This document shows, piece after piece, positions 33,905 to 46,589 of a stretch of 64,000 bases of DNA (positions are counted from its first letter, which is position 1; each line of letters opens with the position of its first letter). This stretch comes from Prochilodus magdalenae. Lineage: Eukaryota > Chordata > Actinopteri > Characiformes > Prochilodontidae. The stretch spans positions 12,501-76,500 of the forward strand of contig JAMWET010001075.1 in NCBI GenBank assembly GCA_024036415.1, in the 5' to 3' direction. The translations under genes were made by a program, and so were the position numbers. The notes beneath the pieces are model-generated. The model was not told where the DNA came from and ran no database searches. It saw only the letters and a list, made by a program, of their open reading frames with translations.

Positions 33905-34665
33905 TTCAGACTTATTCAGCATCCACCATGAATTGTCTATGAATTATACAGTATCGACTATGATTTATTGAGCATCCGCTATGAATTATTCAGTAACTAG
34001 TATGAATTATATAGTATCCACTATGAATTATTCAGCATTCACTATGAATTATTATTGTAACTAATATGAATTATTCAGCATCCACTATGAATTATTCAGT
34101 ATCCACTATGAATTATTCAGTAACTACTATGAATTATTCAGTATCCACTATGAATTATTCAGTAACTACTATGAATTATTCAGTAACTACTATGAATTAT
34201 TCAGTATCCACTATGAATTATTCAGTAACTACTATGAATTATTCAGCATCCACTATGAATTATTCAGTAACTACTATGAATTATTCAGTAACTACTATGA
34301 ATTATTCAGTATCCACTATGAATTATTCAGTAACTACTATGAATTATTCAGCATCCACTATGAATTATTCAGTAACTACTATGAATTATTCAGTAACTAC
34401 TATTAATTATTCAGTATCCACTATGAAGTATTCAGTAACTACTATGAATTATTCAGTAGCTACTATGAATTATTCAGTATCCACTATGAATTATTCAGTA
34501 GCTACTATGAATTATTCAGTATCTAATATGAATTATTCAGTAACTACTATTAATTATTCAGTATCCACTATGAATTATCTAGTAACTACTATTAATTATT
34601 TAGGATCCATTGTGAATTATTAAGTATCCAATGTAAATTTTCTATGAATTATTCAGCATTCACTT
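33905..34665. repeat. 21-bp minisatellite
   Basis: About 33 copies of ATGAATTATTCAGTATCCACT or the CAGTAACTACT variant (in 20-base terms: ATGAATTATTCAGTATCCAC). The 21-bp period makes a Met-Asn-Tyr-Ser-Val-Ser/Thr-Thr frame from 34,066 to 34,623. Stray units lie at 34,715-34,760 and 37,735-37,860. Confidence 0.95.
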
Positions 34666-34779
34666 TTATATTACATATTATACTATATAACTATATATTA
34701 TATTAAGGAGTCAACATCTATTATGAATTATTTAGTATCTACAATGAATTATTCAGCAAGTACTATGTACTACTGTACT

Positions 34780-36630
34780 ATATTATATGTGGCCTTGTTT
34801 TGTTCTTTTATTTTTATGAAGCACTTGGAGCTGTACCATCTTCATAATAATGTTTGTACGTTATTATATTAGAACCTGCACGCTATGTGAAGGTTCTTCA
34901 AACCTTAGGCAGATTCTATATATGTACCAGTATGTGTTTATTTCCTGACTGAAGGCCCTTTAATGTGGATGCATGTATACATGCAGGGCCAGTGTGAAAT
35001 GACCAGTCAGTCGGGCAGAATCAGCACTGTTGGGTGAGAATTTCCATAGCTGAGTGACCGCTGTGGTCGCTGCGTCACGTCCAGTGGAGTGGGCAGATAA
35101 TAAATGGAGCCGTGGAGAGTGAGGCTTGTCGCTGAGGAGTGCGACGGGGGGCGGCCAGTCATCGTTTAAGCACACCAAGTTTGCTCGCGCTCACTTCATG
35201 ATTACAAATGAGACGCACGCCCACGCTCTCACAGAACAGCAAGACATTTACATTTCAAAGGCAACAGCTCCTTCACAACCCTCTCACACCGCACACAGGT
35301 CAGAGACCACCATCACTTTAATTACCGGCCCGCCAGAACCACAGTATGAGTACCGCCAAAAGCACAGACAAGCACCAAACCTGCAGCCACCGTGCCCAAG
35401 TTCAGTCCTAGAGGCTGGTTTAGCATTTCCTGTCAGCGGCCTTTAAACCAGGCTCAAGTTGCTTCTTATTCACCAGCTTCTTAATCCCGCGTTCCGGTCC
35501 ACCTTAAATGCTGCAGTTTGTACTGTCGCCAGAATGTCTTCCTGGAGAACAGGAAGCTCAGCTCCCACATCCTTAACAGGATCCCGGATAACTTTAATCC
35601 TGCAGGCTGCACATGTCACTCCAGACGGTTTCCCAAACCTCTCTGGACAATATGGAGCAGCTCTGCTCAGCGTTCGACCCTGAAGAAACCAAAGAGAGGA
35701 GCAGCTTCACCTTTATTAGCATCACAACCCCAACAGCAGCCTGTAAGTAGCAGCCATGCTGTGTAATTGATTGTATCCGTGTTTGCCAGTTGAAGCAGAT
35801 CATCCTAAACTGAGAGTTCCACAGTGAGGAACAACTTTAATCTACTGTGTGTTGTTCTTCGAATGGAAAGCCAGTATCCAGTATAGGAAACGTTAGCCAC
35901 TAGCATTAGCTCCACTTAACTAGCATAGTTAAATGAACAGTATGAGGGCGGAGCTTATTTACACAGAGGCTCGTTTTCCACATGTTGCTTTGCTGTGATC
36001 ATCATGGGCGGCGTCTTTCTGTAAACCAGCCACCTAATTATTCATGGACTCACCATAATAGAAACAGTCTGTTTCATTCTAGAACCAGATTTTAATGGGG
36101 AAATGGATGTGTAGAACCACACCTGGCCATTTCTTACCCCCCGTCGTGTAGAACATCAGAGAACATGAACACTGAATTGAGAATCTATGGCAGCTTTAAC
36201 GCTGGAAAACAGGTCCTACTTATAACCCCAGTGACGGATGAGAACATGGATGGCGACAGGGACGGGTTGGGGATGGGTTTTCTTTCCCTCTCTGTCCCTG
36301 TTGTCTCACGTCGGCAGCGTCAGAGGATTGAATATAGCCCTGGGGGAGCTGACGCACACTGGGCTCAGTTAACCCCTACAGCTCCGGATTCAGCACTTCT
36401 TAATTACAAGCATGTAATTACTAATACAGTATAATGAGTAATGCCTATCTGCACTCAATGCACTCAATGTATTTGATTTTACTTGTTTTGATGTCAAAAG
36501 ATTTAAAAGATGGATTTTTCTCACACCATTAACTTTCCATCAACTCAGATCATAATGCCATCATAATACTGTAAATAGAAAAAACAGTATAGTATAGACA
36601 GTATAGATTAGAATCCGCACTGTCCACCTT
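34780..36630. other. intergenic, nothing recognised
   Basis: Mixed-composition sequence. Several sub-110-codon open frames without start context, splice borders or recognisable similarity. No repeat family identified. Confidence 0.45.
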
Positions 36631-36639
36631 CCACTGTAC

Positions 36640-37345
36640 CTCACCTGACACAAGGCAAGTGTATCTAATAAAGTGGCCACTCAGTGGAAGCACAAGGAAG
36701 GTGTTTCTGATAAAGTGGCCACTGACTGTGAAGCCCAAGGTAGGTGTTTCTAATAAAGTGGCCATTGAGTGGAAGCATGAGGTAGGTGTTTCTGATAAAG
36801 TGGCCTATAAGTGTAAGCACAAGGTAGGTGTTTCTAATAAAGTGGCCATTGAGTGGAAGCATGAGGTAGGTGTTTCTGATAAAGTGGCCTATAAGTGTAA
36901 GCACAAGGGAGGTGTTTCTAATAAAGTGGCCACTGAGTGGAAGCATGAGGTAGGTGTTTCTGATAAAGTGGCCTATAAGGGTAAGCACAAGGGGGGTGTT
37001 TCTAATAAAGTGGCCATTGAGTGGAAGCATGAGGTAGGTGTTTCTGATAAAGTGACATATAAGTGTAAGCACAAGGGAGGTGTTTCTAATAAAGTGGCCA
37101 CTGAGTGGAAGCATGAGGTAGGTGTTTCTAATAAAGTAGCCTATAAGTGGAAGCATGAGGTAGGTGTTTCTAATAAAGTGGCCACTGAGTGGAAGCACGA
37201 GGTAGGTGTTTCTAATAAAGTGGCCATGGAGTGGAAGTATAAGGTAGGTTTTTCTGATAAAATGGCCACTGACTGTGAAGCCCAAGGTAGGTGTTTCCAA
37301 TAAAGTGGCCAGTTAGCAGAAGCACAAGGTTTCTAATGAAGTGGG
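36640..37345 (+). repeat. 42-bp minisatellite, array 2
   Basis: About 16 copies of GTGGCCATTGAGTGGAAGCA + TGAGGTAGGTGTTTCTAATAAA (two parts), alternating with a CCTATAAGTGTAAGCACAAG variant in a two-unit pattern. Each CTAATAAA unit carries an AATAAA hexamer on the plus strand. Being a multiple of three, it gives open 14-residue repeats on both strands. Confidence 0.95.
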
Positions 37346-37959
37346 TAGTGAGTAAATAGCTGGACTTTGCTGGTGATAACTGAGACCTGTAGGGGTTAAA
37401 AGCTCTGGTCTGTGCTATTACTGTAGAGGAGACGTCAGTGGGTTAGCTCACTGCTGACGGTCCTCTGTAATGAGATGAGAGTTTTCTCAGTGTAATATCA
37501 GTGATGTCTCAGCGTCCTGTTCAGCCCCCTCGAGGTGTGAGCTAGTCACGCAGCCCAGTGAAACAGCTCCCAAACACCCCAAGCTCACACTGACTAAACC
37601 TCTCAAACACACAGTCGGCACACAGCCTCGTACTGGCCACCCTGACAGCAGAGGGATGGTAAGGAAGAGCACAGGAAGTTATTTACTCATTTTAATTTCT
37701 TTAACTGCAGACCATAACAAGACACATGATTCAGTTTCTACTAGGAATTATTCAGCCTCTACTATGAATGGTTCACTATGTACTATGAATTTTTCAAGAA
37801 CTTCAATGAATTATTCAGCATCCAATACAAATTCCCCCATATCTATTATTAGTAACTAAAATGAACTATTTATTAGCAATAACATATACAACCTCACATA
37901 TAATATAAACTTATGTTAAGAGTGGCCCACCACCCAAAAACAACCCGGCTAAATATCAC

Positions 37960-39580
37960 TATGGTCAAAAAACACCTTATAACACCTTATATAACCTTAT
38001 AAAACCTTATATCACTTAATAACACCTTATATTACCTAATATCACCTTACATCACCTTATTACCTTATCACCTATTATCACATTATATAACCTTATATCA
38101 GAGTATGTCACTTTATATTAACTTATATCAGCTTATAACAGCGTATATCAGCTTATAACACATTATATCACCTAATATCACATTATATAACCTTATATCA
38201 GAGTATGTCACTTTATATTAACTTATATCAGCTTATAACAGCGTATATCACCTTATAACACATTATATCACCTAATATCATATTATAACACCTTATATAA
38301 CCTTATAAAATGTTATATAACCTTATATTACTTTATAATACCTTATATGACTTTATAATACCTTATATTACCTTATCACCTAATATCATCTTATATAACC
38401 TTATCACCTAATATCATCTTATATAACCTTATATCATAGCATATCACATTATATTAACTTATATCAGCTTATAACAGCTTATATCACCTTATAACACATT
38501 ATAACACTTTATATAACCTTATACCAGCTTATATTACCTAATATCATCTTATATAACCTTATATCATAGCATATCACATTACATTAACTTATATCAGTTT
38601 ATAACAGCTTATATCACCTTTTAACACATTATAACACTTTATATAACCTTATACCACCTTATATTACCTAATATCACCTTACATCACCTTATTACCTTAT
38701 CACATAATAATACCTTATATAACCTTATAACACATTATCTCACCTAATATCATCTTATATAACCTTATATCATAGCATATCACATTATATTAACTTATAT
38801 CAGTTTATAACAGCTTATATCACCTTTTAACACATTATAACACTTTATATAACCTTATACCACCTTATATTACCTAATATCACCTTACATCACCTTATTA
38901 CCTTATCACATAATAATACCTTATATAACCTTATATCACTTTATAATACCTTATATCATTTTTTTTACCTAATATCACCTTATATAACTTTATATCACAG
39001 TATTTCACTTTATATTAACTATATCAGCTTATATCATCTTATAACACATTATATAACCTTATAACACCTTATATTACCTAATATCACCTTACATCACCTT
39101 ATTACTTTATCACTTAATATCACAATATAACACCTTATATAACCTTATAACATATTATCTCACCTTATATCACTTTATAATACCTTATAATACCTTATCA
39201 CCTAATATCACCTCATATAACCTTATATAACAGTATATCAGATTATATTACCAAATATCAGCTTATAACATCTTATATCACCGTATAACACATTATATCA
39301 CTTAATATCATTTTATCACCTAATATCACATTATAACACTTTATATAAGCTTATAACATATTAAATCACCTACTATCCCCTTATAACACCTTATATAACC
39401 TTACGTTACATTAAATCACTTTAGATTACCTTATATCAGCTTATAACAGCTTATATTGCCTTATAACACATTATATTACCTTATAACATATTAAATCATC
39501 TTAACCCTTTTATCACCTGACATGTAAGTTGTTATAAGGTGATGTAAGGTGATAAACATCATCTTGTAAGACCTTACATC
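37960..39580. repeat. AT-rich TTATATCACC satellite, 1.6 kb
   Basis: Short units of 10-13 bp (CTTATATCAC, CTTATAACAC, CCTAATATCA) arranged in larger copies, e.g. the CTTATATCAGAGTATGTCAC block at 38,091 and again at 38,193. Very AT-rich, no coding content. Confidence 0.93.
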
Positions 39581-39589
39581 ACCTAATAA

Positions 39590-40290
39590 CGCCAATCTTT
39601 ATCCATCAGTCACTACATTACATGCTTTTCCTTCAATACCCTGTCATGGAGGTGCATTACCCTGCAGCACAGGGGAGAAAAACATTCAGTACTGAGCTGA
39701 AGTGGCCAGAACTTCAACAACATCAATTAACTCAGAAACACTGAAGAGTCTGGCGGTGATGAACTGGAACATAACTAAAGTACTTTCTGCAGAATTAATG
39801 GCGTCCTCCTGTGGAGAGAACGTTGTTTCCCTCTCAGACTTCATGCCGAGTCTCATGAGCCGTGATTTCATGCTTATCCATAAACACACTTCCCGAAAAA
39901 ACAACAAAACATACAGAACAAATATGAGACAAGCCTCAGTAAATACTGTGCCGAGGGTAGGTTGGCACACGCCTGTCAGATCCATTCAAAGCACCAGCTC
40001 GCATGTCCTCCTGACACCTGAACGGTGAGCTGAGAAACATCAGGATAAACCCACGGCCCATCAGTTTCACAGTCTAGCGTAGGAACACAGAAAGAATCTG
40101 ATCTGATGTGTAAACCGTTTAATGGAGAGAGGCTTCCGTGGCTATACTGGAATCCTCGTTGAGATTTTTAAAATGTCATCTGATTAATTGATAGCTAACT
40201 TATTATTACTAACAGAAACTGGAATATTTTCAGTCTGCCAGCCACTAAATATAGCCATATTTAAGCCAGATTTCTGTGGACTGAGTAGGT
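39590..40290. other. intergenic, nothing recognised
   Basis: An open frame of about 100 codons exists on each strand at 39.7-40.0 kb, but neither shows domain similarity or exon borders that I can support. Confidence 0.4.
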
Positions 40291-40299
40291 CAGAGAACA

Positions 40300-41348
40300 A
40301 CACGTTCTAGAAAGTTCTTGGCTTCAACACTAGCTAATGTTAACTGCTGAAGTAATATATTAACAGAGATGTAGCGATCTAGAAAGTTCTTGGCTTTAAC
40401 ACTAGCTAATGCTAACTGCTGAGATAATATATTAATAGAGATGTAATGTTCTAGAAAGTTTTTGGTTTTAACACTAGCTGATGCTAACAGCTGAGGTAAT
40501 ATATTAACGGAGATCTAATGTTCTAGAAAGTTCTTGGTGTTTAACACTAGCTAATGCTAACAGCTGAGGTAATACAGTATATTAACAGAGATGTAATATT
40601 CTAGAAAATTCTTGGTGTTTAACACTAGCTAATGCTAACAGCTGAGGTAATATATTAACAGAGATGTAGCGTTCTAGAAAGTTCTTGGCTTCAACACAAG
40701 CTAATGCTAACAGCTGAGATAATATATTAACAGAGATGTAGCGTTCTAGAAAGTTCTTGGTGTTTAACACTAGCTAATGCTAACAGCTGAGGTAATACAG
40801 TATATTAACAGAGATGTAATGTTCTAGAAAATTCTTGGCTTCAACACTAGCTAATGCTAACAGCCGAGGTAATATATTAACAAAGATGTAATGTTCTAGA
40901 TACTTCTTGGTGTTTAACACTAGCTAATGCTAACAGCTGAGGTAATATATTAACAGAGATCTAATGTTCTAGAAACTTCTTGGCTTTAACACTAGCTATG
41001 GCTAACTGCTGAGATAATATATTAATAGAGATGTAATGTTCTAGAAAGTTCTTGGTTTTAACACTAGCTGATGCTAACAGCTGAGGTAACATATTAATGG
41101 AGATCTAATGTTCTAGAACGTTCTTGGTGTTTAACACTAGCTAATGCTAACAGCTGAGGTAATACAGTATATTAACAGAGATGTAATGTTCTAGAAAATT
41201 CTTGGTGTTTAACATTAGCTAATGCTAACAGCTGAGGTAATATATTAACAAAGATGTAATGTTCTAGATACTTCTTGGTGTTTAACACTAGCTAATGCTA
41301 ACAGCTAATATAATATAGTAATGGAGATGTAATGTTCTAGATAGTTCT
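40300..41348. repeat. 72-79-bp minisatellite
   Basis: About 14 copies of a unit GTTCTAGAAAGTTCTTGGCT + TTAACACTAGCTAATGCTAA + CTGCTGAGATAATATATTAA + TAGAGATGTAAT. Some units have an extra ACAGT or GTGT making 76-79 bp. TTCTAGAA recalls the heat-shock element. Confidence 0.95.
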
Positions 41349-42715
41349 TGGAGCACTTGCTACACATTGGCAAACAACAATGTTTGAGCTTCACATCATG
41401 TCAGTGTACTGAGCTCTCCTTATTACACTATGTAAATACAGCTTTATGGTCTACAGCACCTCTAAGCTTGCTCACGTGTGGGCTCATGGTGAGGTATGTG
41501 TGGTCATGCCATGTTGGGTCCATCTATGCGCGGGTTCTATTGAAAATCAATCTGAGTGGTTTAGAAGCTGAACATCACTCACTCTTTGTTCTGTCACATC
41601 GTCGACTGGGCTTTTATTACCTCAGTAAAAACGATGTCTGTTCACTATCCTCACAAACCCCAAACGTCCTCCTGATTTACTGATGAATCATCTGAGGGAT
41701 TCAGTAACTCAGTTTAGACACGGACCTGCATTTCCACTTGTCCAGTGTCCCCTCCTAGTGTATTCCCAGGGAATATTAATAATGCCGTAAACTGGAGGCC
41801 ATAATCTACAGGCCATAATCTATAGGCCATAATCTGACTGGTGCCTTTTACAGCATAGTTATCACAAGGGAATTAATGGTTTCACAATCCAACACTATTG
41901 TTATCCGATTCTTCTTAGTTGAGACTTTTTTCATCCACTCACTAGTCCCGCAGTTTTCAAGACATTGACAATCCACAGTCATACTTGGTAATCCACAGAC
42001 ACACTGACCCATACTCCTCTATTGAGTTGTTTATTCATACCTTCTTTCCCCCTTATAGACTCCCATTCATGTTTAGCTCACATTAGCTACCGGCTAGCAA
42101 TGACTAACAAACCAAGATGAAAGGTTTATCGTGCATCACACACCCAGAAGGCCTGACGTCACTCTACCTCCACCCCTACCGCACCATCTTCTTTTTTGGG
42201 TGCAGCTGTTCTTTTGACGATGAGTGTAATAGACTTTGAACTGTAGTGAAGTTAAAGTAGACAAACCCCAGAATGGAAACACTTCAGTACAGATACACTA
42301 ACACACTAATACGGTATTATTCATATCTGCTATAAAACCAGTGTCTAGACTCTCTAGCTGTGAGAGTACGGAACTGAGGTGTAGGTCCTCACACAGAACT
42401 TCAGAGTTAAGGGGGTTAAATTGTGCATGTTTGCTAGACAGTGCCGTGAGCTGTACTCGGGGCTGCGCAATCCTGTGGCTGGAGGAGTGTGAGAACAGGT
42501 GTGGGGGATTTGTGCATCCTGCGTCATAGCTCTCCCCATCTACGCAATCTGTCAATCATCCCCCCTTGCTACTGACCACCATGACCCTCCTGATCAGAAG
42601 AGGAACTACATCAATTCCAGATACTTCAGGCTTCACTGAACACCAGAGGGAAATCCTCAGAACTCATTATATAAACACACGCTGGCCTGAAATCTGTGTT
42701 GAGTAAGAAACCACT
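41349..42715. other. intergenic with a Tc1 fragment
   Basis: Mostly unrecognised. At 42,140-42,235, CACCCAGAAGGCCTGACG, CTACCTCCACCCCTACCGCA and TGGGTGCAGCTGTTC match the end and middle of the Tc1-like family at 25.5 kb (a deletion derivative of about 100 bp). Confidence 0.55.
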
Positions 42716-42719
42716 ATAC

Positions 42720-45160
42720 AAAACTGGCCACCTACCTCGTACTTCTACTCACTGGCCACTTTAGTAGAAACACCAAACTTGTGCTTCTACTCACTGGCCA
42801 CTATATTAGAAACACCAACCTTGTGCTTACTCTCACTGGCCACTATATTAGAAACACCAACCTTGTTCTTACTCTCATTGGCCACTATATTAGAAACACC
42901 AACCTTGTTCTTACTCTCACTGACCACTATATTAGAAACACCAACCTTGTTCTTACTCTCACTGGCCACTATATTAGAAACACCAACCTTGTTCTTACTC
43001 TCACTGACTACTGTATTAGAAACACCAACCTTGTGCTTACTTTCACTGGCCACTATATTAGAAACACCAACCTTGTTCTTACTCTCACTGGCCACTATAT
43101 TAGAAACACCAACCTTGTTCTTACTCTCACTGGCCACTATATTAGAAACACCAACCTTGTGCTTCTACTCACTGGCCACTATATTAGAAACACCAACCTT
43201 GTTCTTACTCTCACTGACCACTGTATTAGAAACACCAACCTTGTTCTTACTCTCACTGGCCACTATATTAGAAACACCAACCTTGTTCTTACTCTCACTG
43301 GCCACTATATTAGAAACACCAACCTTGTTCTTACTCTAAGTGGCCACTATATTAGAAACACCAACCTTGTGCTTACTCTCACTGACCACTATATTAGAAA
43401 CACCAACCTTGTGCTTACTTTCACTGGCCACTTTATTAGAAACACCAACCTTGTTCTTACTCTCACTGGCCACTATATTAGAAACACCAACCTTGTTCTT
43501 ACTCTCACTGGCCACTATATTAGAAACACCAACCTTGTGCTTCTACTCACTGGCCACTATATTAGAAACACCAACCTTGTTCTTACTCTCATTGGCCACT
43601 ATATTAGAAACACCAACCTTGTGCTTACTCTCACTGGCCACTATATTAGAAACACCAACCTTGTGCTTACTCTCACTGACCACTATATTAGAAACACCAA
43701 CCTTGTTCTTACTCTCACTGACCACTATATTAGAAACACCAACCTTGTGCTTACTTTCACTGGCCACTATATTAGAAACACCAACCTTGTTCTTACTCTC
43801 ACTGGCCACTATATTAGAAACACCAACCTTGTTCTTACTCTCACTGGCCACTATATTAGAAACACCAACCTTGTGCTTCTACTCACTGGCCACTATATTA
43901 GAAACACCAACCTTGTTCTTACTCTCATTGGCCACTATATTAGAAACACCAACCTTGTGCTTACTCTCACTGGCCACTATATTAGAAACACCAACCTTGT
44001 GCTTCTACTCACTGGCCACTATATTAGAAACACCAACCTTGTTCTTACTCTCACTGACCACTGTATTAGAAACACCAACCTTGTTCTTACTCTCACTGGC
44101 CACTATATTAGAAACACCAACCTTGTTCTTACTCTCACTGGCCACTATATTAGAAACACCAACCTTGTTCTTACTCTAAGTGGCCACTATATTAGAAACA
44201 CCAACCTTGTGCTTACTCTCACTGACCACTATATTAGAAACACCAACCTTGTGCTTACTTTCACTGGCCACTATATTAGAAACACCAACCTTGTTCTTAC
44301 TCTCACTGGCCACTATATTAGAAACACCAACCTTGTTCTTACTCTCACTGGCCACTATATTAGAAACACCAACCTTGTGCTTCTACTCACTGGCCACTAT
44401 ATTAGAAACACCAACCTTGTTCTTACTCTCATTGGCCACTATATTAGAAACACCAACCTTGTGCTTACTCTCACTGACCACTATATTAGAAACACCAACC
44501 TTGTTCTTACTCTCATTGGCCACTATATTAGAAACACCAACCTTGTGCTTACTCTCACTGACCACTATATTAGAAACACCAACCTTGTTCTTACTCTCAC
44601 TGACCACTATATTAGAAACACCAACCTTGTGCTTACTTTCACTGGCCACTATATTAGAAACACCAACCTTGTTCTTACTCTCACTGGCCACTATATTAGA
44701 AACACCAACCTTGTTCTTACTCTCACTGGCCACTATATTAGAAACACCAACCTTGTGCTTCTACTCACTGGCCACTATATTAGAAACACCAACCTTGTTC
44801 TTTGCTTCTGTTGTTACTTCTGTATAGTTTGTTTGTATACCTGCTACTGGATGCCTTGAATTTCCCTCTGGGATCAATAAAGTATCTATCTATCTATCTA
44901 TCTATCTTACTCTCATTGGCCACTATATTAGAAACACCAACCTTGTGCTTACTCTCACTGACCACTATATTAGAAACACCAAACCTTGTACTTACTCTTA
45001 CTGGCCACTATATTAGAAACACCAACCTTGTGCTTACTCTCACTGGCCACTATATTAGAAACACCAACCTTGTGCTTACTCTCACTGGCCACTATATTAG
45101 AAACACCAACCTTGTATTTTCACTTACTGGTCACTATATAAGAACACCCACCTTGGCCAC
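42720..45160 (-). repeat. 42-bp minisatellite, array 3 (2.4 kb)
   Basis: Roughly 55 copies of ACTGGCCACTATATTAGAAA + CACCAACCTTGTTCTTACTCTC, the reverse complement of the units at 12.4 and 36.7 kb. Unit variants recur in the same order 840 bp (20 units) apart, e.g. the CTCTAAGTGGCC unit at 43,336 and 44,176. The array is broken at about 44,800-44,907 by a retroposon tail. The open 14-residue frame (TGHYIRNTNLVLTL) is a by-product of the 42-bp period. Confidence 0.97.
44800..44907 (+). mobile_element. LINE-type retroposon 3' tail inserted in array 3
   Basis: GCTACTGGATGCCTTGAATT + TCCCTCTGGGATCAATAAAG + TATCTATCTATCTATC. This is the familiar 3' end of a fish non-LTR retrotransposon or dependent SINE, ending in tandem TCTA. 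It interrupts a 42-bp unit between GTTCTT and ACTCTC, so it is younger than the array. Confidence 0.75.
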
Positions 45161-45164
45161 TTTA

Positions 45165-46500
45165 TAAAACCAGCACTAGACCAGCATATACAAGCTTAGA
45201 CCAGTTTGGACTTCATGTTACTTTTTAAAAAAAATATTATTATTATTATTGTTGTCAATGCAACTTAGGCAGCCAATTTAAAAGGCCTTATAGCTCCAGC
45301 ATGGCGCCGCTCATGCATGCAGCAGGCACCACCGGTCCTACCAGCACCTCAGCTGCAGTGTAGTGTCGTCCAAGCAGCCACTTTAGGTTGCATCATACCT
45401 GGGATATGCTTGAACGGCCAGTCAAGCCTCCAAGCTACGGCCGGATAAAGGACGGATATATATTCCCAGTCACTATCTCAGTGGCTGTAATGGCAAATTC
45501 TCAACCAGAAGGGAAACACGAAAGCATACACACAATACAATACAAAAAAAACGAAAAACCCATATAATATTATGTTGAGCTATTTGCCAGGAGTCGACCT
45601 CTCAAGAGGCCCATTCCAACAGGAATCCTGAAGGAATATGACCACACCTCTTGACCATAACTGGCAGCAATATAAAAAAGAAAAAAAGTTTAGCATGGAT
45701 CACATGACTGATTGAGTCAGCACAGCTAAGCAAACAGCGTCCATCAGCAGAGTGTTTGACTGCACCTCACCTCTCCGCTCAAACAAACGGCGCCGGTGCT
45801 AGCTAGCGCTAATGTGTTTCTGAGAGAATAATTACCCAGCCCGGACCCCCTGAGGAACGGGTGTGATCTCAGTCCAATCGTGAGCCTTCCACAGGGCTTT
45901 AGCGCGGAGGTAGCGAGAGAGATAGAACGAGAGAGCGAGAAGTGCCGCTAATATTAGCTCTGTGCTGACACCCATTTTTTAGCGTCATTGCTAAAGGCAG
46001 TCAGGCCAGTTTGGTTATTGCTGTTTGCCGTCCTGGTCTGTTTGAATAACCAAAGGCTGAGATATGGAGGCCGGTGAGTGGAGATTAAGTTCACTAAGGG
46101 AAGGGGACAGGGCTGGATTTATGATGATTGTAGGTTCCTGTAAGGCTGGTGTTATGGGAAAACCAAGGCCAGATGATGGATGTAGTGGGTTTGTGCTACG
46201 GGCTTAATATGGACCGGTTCTACAATCATTCTAAAAGCTAGCTGTCTTATTTGAATTGGCCTTCACGGTAGCAGACATAAGCCCTCTGCAAATAAAGCAT
46301 ATAGCACAATACACTTCAGATTTGATGCTAGCTTGATGCTACATGAATGCGCTTTATAGCTTGTCGCAGGTGATTCTAATTTTGATGAAGCAATCTGGTT
46401 GATTGGGAAGCGTTTTGTGTGGCTAATGCCATTAGTACTGTGGTGTCGGTGTAGAAGAAGGTGATGCGGGAATGCTGTCTTATTAACATTGCAGCAGGGG
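45165..46500. other. intergenic, nothing recognised
   Basis: Contains a short (ATT)n at 45,232-45,250 and a GC-richer part near 45,300-45,460. No exon supported. Confidence 0.4.
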
Positions 46501-46589
46501 AGCAACACCGCTCAGAGCAGGCCAGTCACTTCCAACCATACAGTTCCACTCTACCACAGCCCAGCACAGAACAGCACGAACAACACATA

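Noticed and set aside
34066..34623. MNYSVST repeat protein
   Set aside because: 21-bp minisatellite; units are frame-preserving by length only.
42781..44859. 692-codon ORF of 14-residue repeats
   Set aside because: The 42-bp satellite period is a multiple of three; the opposite strand is open too. No start context or flanking exon.
42720..45160. CRISPR-like array (regular 42-bp repeats)
   Set aside because: No unique spacers between repeats; this is a head-to-tail satellite in a vertebrate.
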